Assembly: GCF_030506325.1 (NCBI RefSeq) | Contig: NZ_CP120683.1 | Location: forward strand, 310,001-374,000 | Direction: 5' to 3' | Source: Tunicatimonas pelagia | Lineage (GTDB): Bacteria; Bacteroidota; Bacteroidia; Cytophagales; Cyclobacteriaceae | DNA: 64,000 nucleotides | In this document: positions 36,598 through 45,065 of the stretch, piece by piece | Numbering within the stretch: position 1 is the stretch's first letter | How the letters are laid out: each line of letters starts with the position of its first letter | Translations under genes and position numbers: made by a program | The notes under the pieces: model-generated | The model's input: the letters and a program-made list of their open reading frames with translations, nothing else | What the model was told of the DNA's origin: nothing | Database searches by the model: none

Positions 36598-39003
36598 TTA
36601 TTCGTACCTTAATGACTCTATAGGATTAGCCTGGGCAGCCTTTACCGTCTGAGTGCTTACAATCAACATTCCAATTAAAAAAACCAGCCCACTCGGTACC
36701 AAAAACAAGGTGATAGAATAGTCGATGCTAAAGGCATAGTTATCCAACCACTCTCGCATTATCCAGAATACAATCGGAATACCAATGGCTAGTGCCAACA
36801 GCATTAACTGAGCAAAATCGCGAGAAAGTAGTCGTAACAGACTAGCTACAGAAGCTCCTAGTACCTTTCGTATACCAATTTCTTTGGTCTTTTGAGCTAC
36901 TGAAAAAGAAGTTAGGCCAAACAACCCTAGTCCGGCAATAAAGATGGCTAAACCGGAAAAGATGGCGAAAACCTGACCTATTCTTTGGTCTTCCTGATAA
37001 AGAGAATCAAACTGCTCATCCAGAAAATAGTACTCGAAAGGATTGCCAGGAAACAATGTGAGATATTCTTCTTTTAGACTGCTAATAACAGCAGCAACAG
37101 GAGTAGAAGCATAGTCGGTATCTATTTTTACCGAAAGTATCCCATTTTCTGGTCTGTAATTAAAGATGATTGGTTCGTAAGCATTTTTCAGCGATTTGTG
37201 GTGATAATTAGTAACGACCCCAATGATCTCTCGCAGTTCCTCAGAGTTTCCAACCTTAATTAACTTGCCAATAGCATCTTCCGAAGTACCAAAGCCTAAA
37301 AGCTGAACAGCCGTTTCATTAATAAGTAACCTCTCTGACTCTTGGCTTAGGGTATCGTTATAATTTCGCCCCGCCACCAGAGGAATTTGATATTCGGTGA
37401 TGTACTGATCGTCTATTTCCAGAATGGAATAGCTATGAGCTTCGTTAAAATCTTCTCCTGGTAGTGCTGCCTGTACATTATAGTTATAGCTCTTACCGGG
37501 TACATTGCCTGAAAATACAACGCTCTTTACGAAAGGGAAACGACTAATTTCGGTCTTCAACGAAGCCATTTTTCCCGAAGAATTATCATCTACTATCGCC
37601 GGACTACTTATAATTAGCGTCTCCTCAATGTTCAGCCCGAGGCTACGATTTCGCATAAAGTTCAGTTGCTGGAAAACAACGTAGGTACCCCCTACCAGTG
37701 CCACCGATGCAACAAACTGAAGCACCATAAGCGTTTTCCGTAATGAGATGCCCTGGCGAGAGTTTGAAAAGCTACCTTTAAGCACGGCAATAGGTTGATA
37801 AGAAGACAGCACCCAAGCTGGGTATAAACCGGATACCACACTTCCTACTATAATTGCCAAAATGAAAGCTAGCCAGAATAATGGTTCGCCAAAGAGATGC
37901 ACTGTCTGTATTTCTTTACCCAAAAGATCACTAATCGCGGGAAGGCTTAATTGAAAAATAGTGAGGGCTAGTAATGCACTAACTACGTTAAAGAGCAGTG
38001 CCTCGAGCAAAAACTGACTAATTAGTTGCACTCGCTGACTTCCCACTACTTTACGGATTCCTACTTCTTTCGCCCGTTCGGTAGCCTGAGCTGTTACCAA
38101 GTTTAAGTAATTGATCCAGGCAATTACTACCAGGAATACGGCGATGATGCTGAAGATGTAAATAATTTGAGCATTACCGGTACTGCCTAAACTATTGCCA
38201 TATTCTGAATGAAGATACGTTTGAGCTATAGGCTCTAATGTTAATTCTCCCGAATCTTCGGGGTTAGCATTTTTCATAATTGTGTTCACGACCGATGAAA
38301 CCTGCTGAGGCGATGCTTCTTGATGCAGAAGAGCGTAAGTAGTAAACGCGCTCCAATAACGTAGATATTCCGGTCCATTATCTATGACATCGAATGAGAA
38401 AAATATTTCCTGATCGATATGTGAGTTGGCTGGAAAATCTTCAGCAATTCCGGTCACTTGGTACTGCTGAGGTCCGAACATATGGTATAGTGTAACTGTG
38501 TTTCCTAAAATATCCTGATCTACCTCACCGAAGAACTTTTGGGCAACTGATTCGGTAATCACCACTGATTTCAGACCAGCCAGCACCTCAGTTCGCTCAC
38601 CAAACAGCATTGGAAAGTCAAACATGGAGAAAAAGTTGGCATCGGTGTAGACGAATGTTTGCTTGAAAGAAGCCTGTTCGATGCTTCCCTGAATAACCAA
38701 TGTACCGTTTTGCTCCCAGAGACGAGTGGACTTTTTTACTTGAGAAACTTCGCTCTCTAGCTGAGGAGCTACCGTATGGGGCAATACTGAAGACTTAGCA
38801 TCACGAGCCTCATCAGTGTACCCTACCCGAAACAACTGATTCTTCTCAGTATGAAACTGATCAAAGCTGCGCTCAAAATATACATATTGAAGGATGAGCA
38901 AACCCGCCGCAAGACCAACAGCTAAACCAATAATGTTAATTAAGCTAAATACCTTATTCTTGCGTAGCGTGCGTAAAATTACGATGAATGTATGTCGTAT
39001 CAT
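36598..39003 (-). CDS. MacB/FtsX-type ABC transporter permease
   Basis: An 801-residue membrane protein with the duplicated layout common in Cytophagales. TM1 follows the cytoplasmic start (LRTLRKNKVFSLINIIGLAVGLAAGLLIL). A MacB-type periplasmic domain comes next (about 45-270), then an FtsX domain with TM helices near 280-420 (ERAKEVGIRKVVGSQR). TM, a second periplasmic domain and a second FtsX domain follow (TKEIGIRKVLGASVASLLRLLS near 715). Such permeases work with a separate ATPase, and often a PadR regulator, in efflux or envelope-stress roles. No ATPase gene is adjacent, so the partner must be encoded elsewhere. Substrate unknown. Confidence 0.87.
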   Translation of the reverse strand: MIRHTFIVILRTLRKNKVFSLINIIGLAVGLAAGLLILQYVYFERSFDQFHTEKNQLFRVGYTDEARDAKSSVLPHTVAPQLESEVSQVKKSTRLWEQNGTLVIQGSIEQASFKQTFVYTDANFFSMFDFPMLFGERTEVLAGLKSVVITESVAQKFFGEVDQDILGNTVTLYHMFGPQQYQVTGIAEDFPANSHIDQEIFFSFDVIDNGPEYLRYWSAFTTYALLHQEASPQQVSSVVNTIMKNANPEDSGELTLEPIAQTYLHSEYGNSLGSTGNAQIIYIFSIIAVFLVVIAWINYLNLVTAQATERAKEVGIRKVVGSQRVQLISQFLLEALLFNVVSALLALTIFQLSLPAISDLLGKEIQTVHLFGEPLFWLAFILAIIVGSVVSGLYPAWVLSSYQPIAVLKGSFSNSRQGISLRKTLMVLQFVASVALVGGTYVVFQQLNFMRNRSLGLNIEETLIISSPAIVDDNSSGKMASLKTEISRFPFVKSVVFSGNVPGKSYNYNVQAALPGEDFNEAHSYSILEIDDQYITEYQIPLVAGRNYNDTLSQESERLLINETAVQLLGFGTSEDAIGKLIKVGNSEELREIIGVVTNYHHKSLKNAYEPIIFNYRPENGILSVKIDTDYASTPVAAVISSLKEEYLTLFPGNPFEYYFLDEQFDSLYQEDQRIGQVFAIFSGLAIFIAGLGLFGLTSFSVAQKTKEIGIRKVLGASVASLLRLLSRDFAQLMLLALAIGIPIVFWIMREWLDNYAFSIDYSITLFLVPSGLVFLIGMLIVSTQTVKAAQANPIESLRYE

Positions 39004-39145
39004 AAATGTGCCATTTCTTTACATAGCCTCGAAAAATGATACCGAAATAGTAAATTACTGACTATCAGATATATACAAAATATACTATGAGCAAAATGTG
39101 CCAGAATGTAACAGTCATCTGTTCTATTTTGATACAATCCAGGTC

Positions 39146-40018
39146 TTAATTCCGACTTAAAAGTTGTCGGATTTTATCAGCTATTTCATTGTGCTCTTCT
39201 GAGGACGATACTGTAAGATCAGCTAAACTTATGTAAAACGTATTATTTACTGAAGTCATGAGCGGAACCGCTCCTTGCTGACGACCAAAGCCAAACACCA
39301 CCATCCCGTCGGGTGAAAGGAGTCCCTCAGAAGTATTACCCAAGAAGCCAAGTAAATCAGCGTGACTATCCGGCTCCTGCATTCCCAGTAGTAATGTACG
39401 GGGACTGGTTTTACTTCCGAAATACGCCCACTGCCAGTTACCCGTAGCCCGCTCTTCTTTAAAATAATCCGGTAATTCAGTTTGATAACCCAGCTCATCG
39501 GTTCCCCAGTAAAAATTGTTGGGCGAATAGCTACCGCCGGGAGTTCCTTCGTATAAGAACCAGTACGCATGTTCACTATCTACCTTTTCCATCGTTACGG
39601 TAGCATAGGTGTCATGAAAAGTCCACGTCCACTGCCACTTACCACTGTTACTGTAAGTACGAATCTGATTCTCCCTAACAATCTCGCTAGTACACTGATC
39701 AAAACCAGGATGCCCGGCGCCACCATCATCTGACTGGAATACAAAATTAGGCATCCCCCGAAATCCGGCAGCGGCCGAGGCCGGATATTCGCTTAATGGG
39801 TTTTTCTTGAAAGCAATCCAATCGTTTCCTTCCGAGTCAATGAGGCAGGAAAGACCGCCCCCGGCTTGGTCGTACCAGTAGGTAGCCGATGCAGTCTTCA
39901 CCACAAACTGCGGACGATCTTCGTACATCGCTTCTTCAATACTAACCGAAGCGCAACTAACAAAAGGAATGATTGCGACTAAAAGCAAGGAGGTTGAAAA
40001 GAAGAATTTATTCATCAT
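39146..40018 (-). CDS. Exported lipoprotein of unknown function, last gene of the VCBS operon
   Basis: A 290-residue protein with a lipoprotein signal (LLLVAIIPFVSC, Cys near residue 22). The mature part is rich in aromatic residues (TYWYDQAGGGLSCLIDSEGNDWIAF, GKWQWTWTFHDTYATVTMEK, WFLYEGTPGGSYSP), which suggests a large beta-sandwich or galactose-mutarotase-like fold that binds a sugar; this is inference. I do not recognise a named family. It overlaps the upstream gene by 11 bases, which argues for translational coupling in a four-gene exported-protein operon. Two tandem ATG codons could start it. Confidence 0.65.
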   Translation of the reverse strand: MMNKFFFSTSLLLVAIIPFVSCASVSIEEAMYEDRPQFVVKTASATYWYDQAGGGLSCLIDSEGNDWIAFKKNPLSEYPASAAAGFRGMPNFVFQSDDGGAGHPGFDQCTSEIVRENQIRTYSNSGKWQWTWTFHDTYATVTMEKVDSEHAYWFLYEGTPGGSYSPNNFYWGTDELGYQTELPDYFKEERATGNWQWAYFGSKTSPRTLLLGMQEPDSHADLLGFLGNTSEGLLSPDGMVVFGFGRQQGAVPLMTSVNNTFYISLADLTVSSSEEHNEIADKIRQLLSRN

Positions 40019-41081
40019 TTATGGAAATAACTGAAAATGAGCCGAAGGTGACATCGGTATTATGGGCTAATAGTAATGCGCTACCTGATTGAATATTATC
40101 GGAAGCAAATTCTTCGGCTACCAAGTCCCAATCGCCAGGCTCAGCACTTCCATCCCCCCACAGCTTTACCTGGTAGCGAGTTAGTGAATCGTGAATAGTG
40201 AATACTCGATGTTTCATCTGATACTTTACTCCTAATTCAATGCTTCTTATTTTGCTGGTATCTTCTACGTACAGATTCTCCCCATCAAAAACTCTCCATC
40301 GGCAGCTATCCAAGTTATCCGTCAGACGGAATTCGGCGGTAGCTCCTAATGGGAACCACTTAGTATGAGGTTGATTTTTATCAAAATCGTGCCCCGGCCA
40401 ACGGGTGGCGATAGCCGAGTGGCTTACATTAAACGTAGGTGGGCCAGGGCGAGGTAGGGTAAAATCGTGAAAAATCACCGAGGTAGTCACCTCGTAATCA
40501 CGCCAGGAAGTATCGCCAAAGGCTAGTACCCGATCGTAATAAGGTTCCGATGTTCGAACACCACCCTCAACCAATTCCCACCTTCCATCGACAATCTGCA
40601 CCACATCCGCAATCTGCTGAACAGTATCCCAGTCTACGGCATAGGGAAGTGTCCACTGGTTTGCCGATGTAAACTGAATATTTACGGTTTCATTTATCTG
40701 ATTTCCTAAAGAATCTATTGCCGTAATCAGTAGTTTATTCTCTCCCTCTTGAAGCGAATCTACGTGCAGATCAATATTAAAATCCCCATTACGAGCGAGT
40801 CGCCTTCCATCTTCTCCGATAGAAAGAGTGTGATGGGAACCACCATTAAGCGAATAGCGAAGTGTTTGCAGGGAAGTATCCGGTTGAACATTCCCCAGTA
40901 CATTGACCCATTGTTGGGTCAGCCCCGGTTGACCAAACTGCTGGTTGGTACCGTACCATACATCAATTTTTAGCGTAGGTTCCACCAACGAAGTCTGCTG
41001 CATCAGCAACAAAGCCGTTAAGCCGAAGCCAAGTCCAACGAACACTCGCATGAAAAATTTATTTCTCGTAACGGCTTTCAT
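40008..41081 (-). CDS. Exported protein with Ig-like and LamG/concanavalin-like domains
   Basis: A 357-residue protein with an N-terminal hydrophobic segment (about 10-27, FVGLGFGLTALLLMQQTS), so it is exported or membrane-anchored. Residues about 35-135 look like an Ig-like domain (LRYSLNGGSHHTLSIG, DLHVDSLQEGENKLLITAIDSLGN). Residues about 150-355 look like a LamG/laminin-type jelly roll (SEPYYDRVLAFGDTSWRDYEVTTSVIFHDF, GSALLLAHNTDVTFGSFSVISI). Jelly rolls of this type often bind carbohydrates. It overlaps its neighbours by 4 bases (upstream) and 11 bases (downstream). Exact family not recognised. Confidence 0.7.
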   Translation of the reverse strand: MKAVTRNKFFMRVFVGLGFGLTALLLMQQTSLVEPTLKIDVWYGTNQQFGQPGLTQQWVNVLGNVQPDTSLQTLRYSLNGGSHHTLSIGEDGRRLARNGDFNIDLHVDSLQEGENKLLITAIDSLGNQINETVNIQFTSANQWTLPYAVDWDTVQQIADVVQIVDGRWELVEGGVRTSEPYYDRVLAFGDTSWRDYEVTTSVIFHDFTLPRPGPPTFNVSHSAIATRWPGHDFDKNQPHTKWFPLGATAEFRLTDNLDSCRWRVFDGENLYVEDTSKIRSIELGVKYQMKHRVFTIHDSLTRYQVKLWGDGSAEPGDWDLVAEEFASDNIQSGSALLLAHNTDVTFGSFSVISINDE

Positions 41082-42463
41082 TTTTGAGGCGTATCAAAGC
41101 GCACTTTTACCATAATCCCCGGCCATTGCACTTCCATTCCGTGCACCATTTGTCCCTGGAATAGTGGGGTTTTCAGGGTAGTAATCGTATTCTTTCCAGC
41201 TTGCAATACGTGCGTGTCTTCTTGGGTGATAACGTGAAGCATAGCATCGTAGCAAGGATCTTCACGGGAATAGACCAGGTGATCGTTAAACAGAATTCCA
41301 TTAGAATAACAGGGACTCCAGCTAATCCAGATGAGTTGATAGTCGGTTGCCTGCTGAATATCTTCTGAAATACTGATAGTCTCAGAAAACTCCCCTGAGC
41401 GGGTGACCCACTGGGCAGGAACATCCTGAGGTTTATATAGCTCTACTGAAAAATCTCGCATTGGTAACTCTAAAGATTCCAGAGCAGAAGTGGCGTAAAT
41501 GAGGCCGTCTTTCGTAGTGATCCGAGCGTACACTTGCATAGGTTCAGGCTGATTGGGAAGCCAGTTGGTATTCCAATCTACTGTGAATGGCGCAGATGAA
41601 CTACTCCCGATATGGCAGATTAATTGCCCCCGGTGCAGGTGGGCGTGCCACTGCCGGTACTGCCCATTGCCCTCCCAATCAGCATCTTCGTAGTAACCTA
41701 TGTAATCGACTTGCTTAATTTCTTCTTGATTTTCAACATTCAGTGAAAAGCGCAAACCATTCTCGCTGGGAGTAGCCTGCACAGGAGAGGGTTCAGCAGC
41801 AAAGGGTGATGCCTGGTTGTAGTAGATGCGGAAGGTAACTCCGTAGAGTAGGTTTTGCGGCCAGCCCCAGTTCTGCGTGCTGTCCACCTTAAAGCGAAAG
41901 GTATTTTCTTTTCCTTCCTTCAGATAATCTAGCGGCATTTCTACCGTCGGATTGAAGTGATGCATGTAGTCGTAGGCGGGAGTTGGTATACTGTCGGCTT
42001 CGGGCAATGTTAGCCAGTCGCCTTCATTCACCTGGATAGCTAGTCCCCGGGTACCTTCATGACTGAGTACTTTCTCTACTACTACCTCTGCTTTCACTGC
42101 ATCTTTCAGATCAATTGACTGCGGTAGCGGAATAAACCCGCCTTGATGAGTCTCAGCGGGGAAGTGACCGGTATTGATGGTATAGTCTAGCTTTCCCCCT
42201 ACTCGCAGGAAACTCTCACCTTCTACTACTTGAGATGGTAGCCAGTGGTATTCACGAAAGACATCACCTGGTTGGGGTTGGGCAATTACTTCTCCGCTGA
42301 AACTAAGTAAAAGGAGAGACAATAACGTAATACATACGTTATTACGAGTGAGGAACGAACGAAGTAATCTCCCACTTTCATGGGAGAGTTCGTCAAAAAT
42401 CCAACTTACCCCCTTTTTTAAAGGGGGAGTAGTGATGGAGAACTTGATAGCTTTCTTTTTCAT
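41078..42463 (-). CDS. Exported protein of unknown function with palindrome-encoded signal-peptide extension
   Basis: About 461 residues from the ATG at 42463, which forms an ATGA overlap with the stop of the VCBS gene; an upstream in-frame start at 42514 is less likely. The hydrophobic core of the signal peptide (ITLLSLLLLSFSGEVIA) begins only about 43 residues in. The basic start MKKKAIK is separated from it by a stretch whose DNA (42321-42427) is a run of four palindromes, apparently an inserted repeat that kept the frame. The mature part is predicted mostly beta (FREYHWLPSQVVEGESFLRVG, DYLKEGKENTFRFKVD, YNQASPFAAEPSPVQATPSENGLRF). No family recognised; the SWSPCYSNGILFNDHLV region may be carbohydrate-binding. 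Confidence 0.7.
   Translation of the reverse strand: MKKKAIKFSITTPPLKKGVSWIFDELSHESGRLLRSFLTRNNVCITLLSLLLLSFSGEVIAQPQPGDVFREYHWLPSQVVEGESFLRVGGKLDYTINTGHFPAETHQGGFIPLPQSIDLKDAVKAEVVVEKVLSHEGTRGLAIQVNEGDWLTLPEADSIPTPAYDYMHHFNPTVEMPLDYLKEGKENTFRFKVDSTQNWGWPQNLLYGVTFRIYYNQASPFAAEPSPVQATPSENGLRFSLNVENQEEIKQVDYIGYYEDADWEGNGQYRQWHAHLHRGQLICHIGSSSSAPFTVDWNTNWLPNQPEPMQVYARITTKDGLIYATSALESLELPMRDFSVELYKPQDVPAQWVTRSGEFSETISISEDIQQATDYQLIWISWSPCYSNGILFNDHLVYSREDPCYDAMLHVITQEDTHVLQAGKNTITTLKTPLFQGQMVHGMEVQWPGIMVKVRFDTPQK
42321..42427. repeat. REP-like cluster of four palindromes inside a coding region
   Basis: Four successive inverted repeats: AATAACGTA/TACGTTATT (42321-42343), ATTAC/GTAAT enclosing GAGGAACGAACGAA (42341-42368), CTCCCA/TGGGAG (42369-42386) and CCCCCTTT/AAAGGGGG (42409-42427). 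The dense palindromy, and the motif TTCGTTCGTTCCTCACTCG, resemble intergenic REP/MITE-type repeats of Bacteroidetes. No second copy is visible in this window, so mobility is inferred from structure only. Confidence 0.6.
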
Positions 42464-44811
42464 GGGTTGGGAGTGCCTTCGTTGATCCAAACGTCGAGGC
42501 GGGGGGTTTTCCAACTGTAGGGTTTGCCGAGCACGTCGTAGTCGCCATCACCGTCCAAGTCAACTAAGCGGCCTTCGTGTACGCCGTAGCTGGTAGCCAC
42601 TACGTGTTCATTGAAGTTTCCTTGTCCGTCTCCGAGCAGTATTCGTATCTTAGAATCAGGGTTTCCCTCACCGAAGCGCATCTCGGCTGAGAACAAATCT
42701 AAGTGCCCATCCTGATTAAAATCTAGCAGATCAATAGTATGCCCATTATCCAAGCTGGCAACTATTTCTTTTTTATGCCAAGTTCCTTCCTGGTATTCGT
42801 AGAGAATCATGGGAGCTACCCCATCCCCTACTACCAAAACGATCTCCGGTCGCCCTCCTTCTATAATCTGTCCGGCTACGGCACGGGTGAAGACGTAGGA
42901 AGCATCCACAATATTTTCCGAGAATTCTCCGTCGCCTGTATGCTTAAACCAGCGTCCTCCACCCACAATGTCCATGATTCCGTCCCCATCAATATCAGCT
43001 TTCGCTAGACCTTCGTGCTCGTTATCATCTTTCCAACCGGGATAACCTTCTTGACCCAACTGTTCCATCTGGCTATCGGTGCTGTACTTATAAATTGGGT
43101 GAAAATCCCACTCTTCAACTTCCTTCGGATTATCGGGTATTTCGGCTAGGAAAAGGGCTTTCCCTTGCTGGTTCCAAAAGACTAATTCCTGTTGTCCGTC
43201 ACCATCAAAATCGCCGAAGAGTTGGTCATGGTGCTTGTTGCTTCCTGATTTCTTTATGGTGTAGCGTTTCCAGGACTGGCTGTAGTCGGGGTAAGGATTC
43301 GCCCACCACCAGACTTCATTACTGCGACTTTCCCCGGCAAATACCAGGTCTTCGTCGCCATCGCCATCAATATCGTAGTGGGTTGACCCGGCTTCTATGC
43401 GTAAAGCTTCGTCCTCTACCACCATTCTATCCCAGCTTTCCCCATTTTTCTTGTACCAAACTACCGAAGGGGCGGCAGTACGTTCGGTAATCACAAAGTC
43501 AGTTACGCCGTCTTTATCCAGATCAGTAGCCAACGATGCAGTCTGCTGCCCGCCACTATTAGGAATAGGAAGATCATTGTTTTCAGTAGAATAATGTTTC
43601 CAGGTGACGATGGGATCAGCATTATCGTTGCGCCACAGGTGAAGATATTGGTGTTGATCCCAACCCACGCTAACAATATCCAAATCGCCGTCATTATCCA
43701 GGTCAGCCAGTTGGGTGCCCAGATGACTTTCTTTTCCGGTATCCAGTTCGTTTTTAGTGAAGTTTCCCTGACCATCGTTGCTCCAGGCTTGCAGAGCTAG
43801 GTCAGCCCCTTTGTGTTCGCTGGTTAGAATATCGCTATCTCCGTCACCATCCAAGTCGGCTACGGCTAGGTTGTTCATTGAATACTGGGTCACGACCAGG
43901 TGCCTTGTCCACTTTTCTTCTTCCGAAGATGCGGGGTTTTCGTACCAAAACAGGTTACCATCGGCCTCTTTTCCCGGATAACGTTCTTCACTAATGATAA
44001 TATCAGCTTGCCCATCCCCATTCAAGTCGGCTACTTCTACTCGGTCTATCGCGTGATTGCTACGTCCGACTACGTTGGTTTCCCAGTTTTCGCTACCATC
44101 GCCGGATGGCCGGCCCCCGGGGTTGGCAAACCATACTACTTTAGTGGGTTCTTCTTTGTTCTTTTCAGAATAGCCTCCGGCGGCAATATCAATGTCCCCG
44201 TCTCCATCCAGGTCTCCGGTACCAATGCCCTCATCCGAGGTATTTTTTCCTACCAACGTTCGGGGCCACTCTCCTTCTGTTGGGTCATTAGGTATGGTTA
44301 ATGCGTAAATATCGCCCGCCCCGGCAATTAATAACTCCGGCTTGCCTTGCCCATCTAACTGGGCAGTAGTAAAACCCTGACTATTAACATGACTAGTAGC
44401 CGGTACTTCGGCCACTTTGATTGCCCGCCAGGATGTTCCCGCTTCGTCCTCAGCTTCCAGCCAGTAGACGTCAGGCAGTGCCATCCCAATCACATCGCCG
44501 TACTGATCTCCATCCACGTCTACCACAAAAATACCGTCTACATTCATACCAATGTCTTGTTTTTTCCAGTCACCACTCAGGTCTCCCCCGGGGTTTACGT
44601 ACACGTGCCGTCCCGCCAGTATGTCAGGATAGTTATCGTTCGTCAGGTCGCCCATTGCCAAACCAAAGTAGCGTAGCCAATTGGGTTCAGCATAATCCCC
44701 CCACTTATCGCGGGTAGAATCGAGCTCCATATACGTCCAGTGAGAAAGGGATTGGGCAGTTGCCGAAAAAGTAGTGATAAGAAAAATGAGGCTATGAAGC
44801 AGATATTTCAT
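42460..44811 (-). CDS. FG-GAP/VCBS-repeat beta-propeller protein, exported
   Basis: A 783-residue exported protein (signal MKYLLHSLIFLITTFSATA). It contains many FG-GAP/VCBS blades, each with a calcium-binding DxDxDGxxD loop: DLDGDGDIDIA near 200, DLNGDGQADII near 265, DLDGDGDSDIL near 320, DLDNDGDLDIV near 370, DIDGDGDEDLV near 465, DIDGDGIMDIVGGG near 610, DLDGDGDYDVL near 755. This gives an integrin-alpha-like propeller, usually for protein or polysaccharide binding. It is the first gene of a four-gene minus-strand operon, coupled to the next gene by an ATGA overlap. There is no C-terminal sorting domain, so it is likely periplasmic or surface-bound by partners. Confidence 0.85.
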   Translation of the reverse strand: MKYLLHSLIFLITTFSATAQSLSHWTYMELDSTRDKWGDYAEPNWLRYFGLAMGDLTNDNYPDILAGRHVYVNPGGDLSGDWKKQDIGMNVDGIFVVDVDGDQYGDVIGMALPDVYWLEAEDEAGTSWRAIKVAEVPATSHVNSQGFTTAQLDGQGKPELLIAGAGDIYALTIPNDPTEGEWPRTLVGKNTSDEGIGTGDLDGDGDIDIAAGGYSEKNKEEPTKVVWFANPGGRPSGDGSENWETNVVGRSNHAIDRVEVADLNGDGQADIIISEERYPGKEADGNLFWYENPASSEEEKWTRHLVVTQYSMNNLAVADLDGDGDSDILTSEHKGADLALQAWSNDGQGNFTKNELDTGKESHLGTQLADLDNDGDLDIVSVGWDQHQYLHLWRNDNADPIVTWKHYSTENNDLPIPNSGGQQTASLATDLDKDGVTDFVITERTAAPSVVWYKKNGESWDRMVVEDEALRIEAGSTHYDIDGDGDEDLVFAGESRSNEVWWWANPYPDYSQSWKRYTIKKSGSNKHHDQLFGDFDGDGQQELVFWNQQGKALFLAEIPDNPKEVEEWDFHPIYKYSTDSQMEQLGQEGYPGWKDDNEHEGLAKADIDGDGIMDIVGGGRWFKHTGDGEFSENIVDASYVFTRAVAGQIIEGGRPEIVLVVGDGVAPMILYEYQEGTWHKKEIVASLDNGHTIDLLDFNQDGHLDLFSAEMRFGEGNPDSKIRILLGDGQGNFNEHVVATSYGVHEGRLVDLDGDGDYDVLGKPYSWKTPRLDVWINEGTPNP

Positions 44812-45029
44812 AAAAGTACTGAGTTAGGTTGTGGAGGTGAAAATAAGGATTTTAGTAGAAAGATCATTAGCGTATTCCTGATCGTAGCTTCTTTTGTAAA
44901 AACCCTCTACTGCTAAAAATGAGCCTCAAGTAAGCAAACCAGCCCCCTTGTCATTCTTTCCAGCAGTATACGGATACATTACATTAGCGTTCTTCTTCCC
45001 TTCTAAGCATACTCCTCAAGACTTAACAG

Positions 45030-45060
45030 TTGTGTCAAAATGAAACAAGGCCTATCTTGG
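45030..45060 (+). promoter_or_regulatory. Candidate promoter of the sigma-54 regulator gene
   Basis: TTG (45030-45032), 20 bases, TATCTTGG (45053-45060), one mismatch to TAnnTTTG. It ends 5 bases before the ATG at 45066, giving a very short or absent leader. It overlaps the alternative TTG start at 45030, which therefore should not be used. Confidence 0.4.
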
Positions 45061-45065
45061 CTGAT

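Noticed and set aside
36598-39003. ABC permease as part of a local efflux operon
   Set aside because: No ATPase, membrane-fusion protein or PadR regulator lies next to it, so no local system can be claimed.
43095-43490. Plus-strand frames across the FG-GAP propeller gene
   Set aside because: Repetitive DNA of the calcium-loop repeats gives long antisense frames by chance; no start context or domain.
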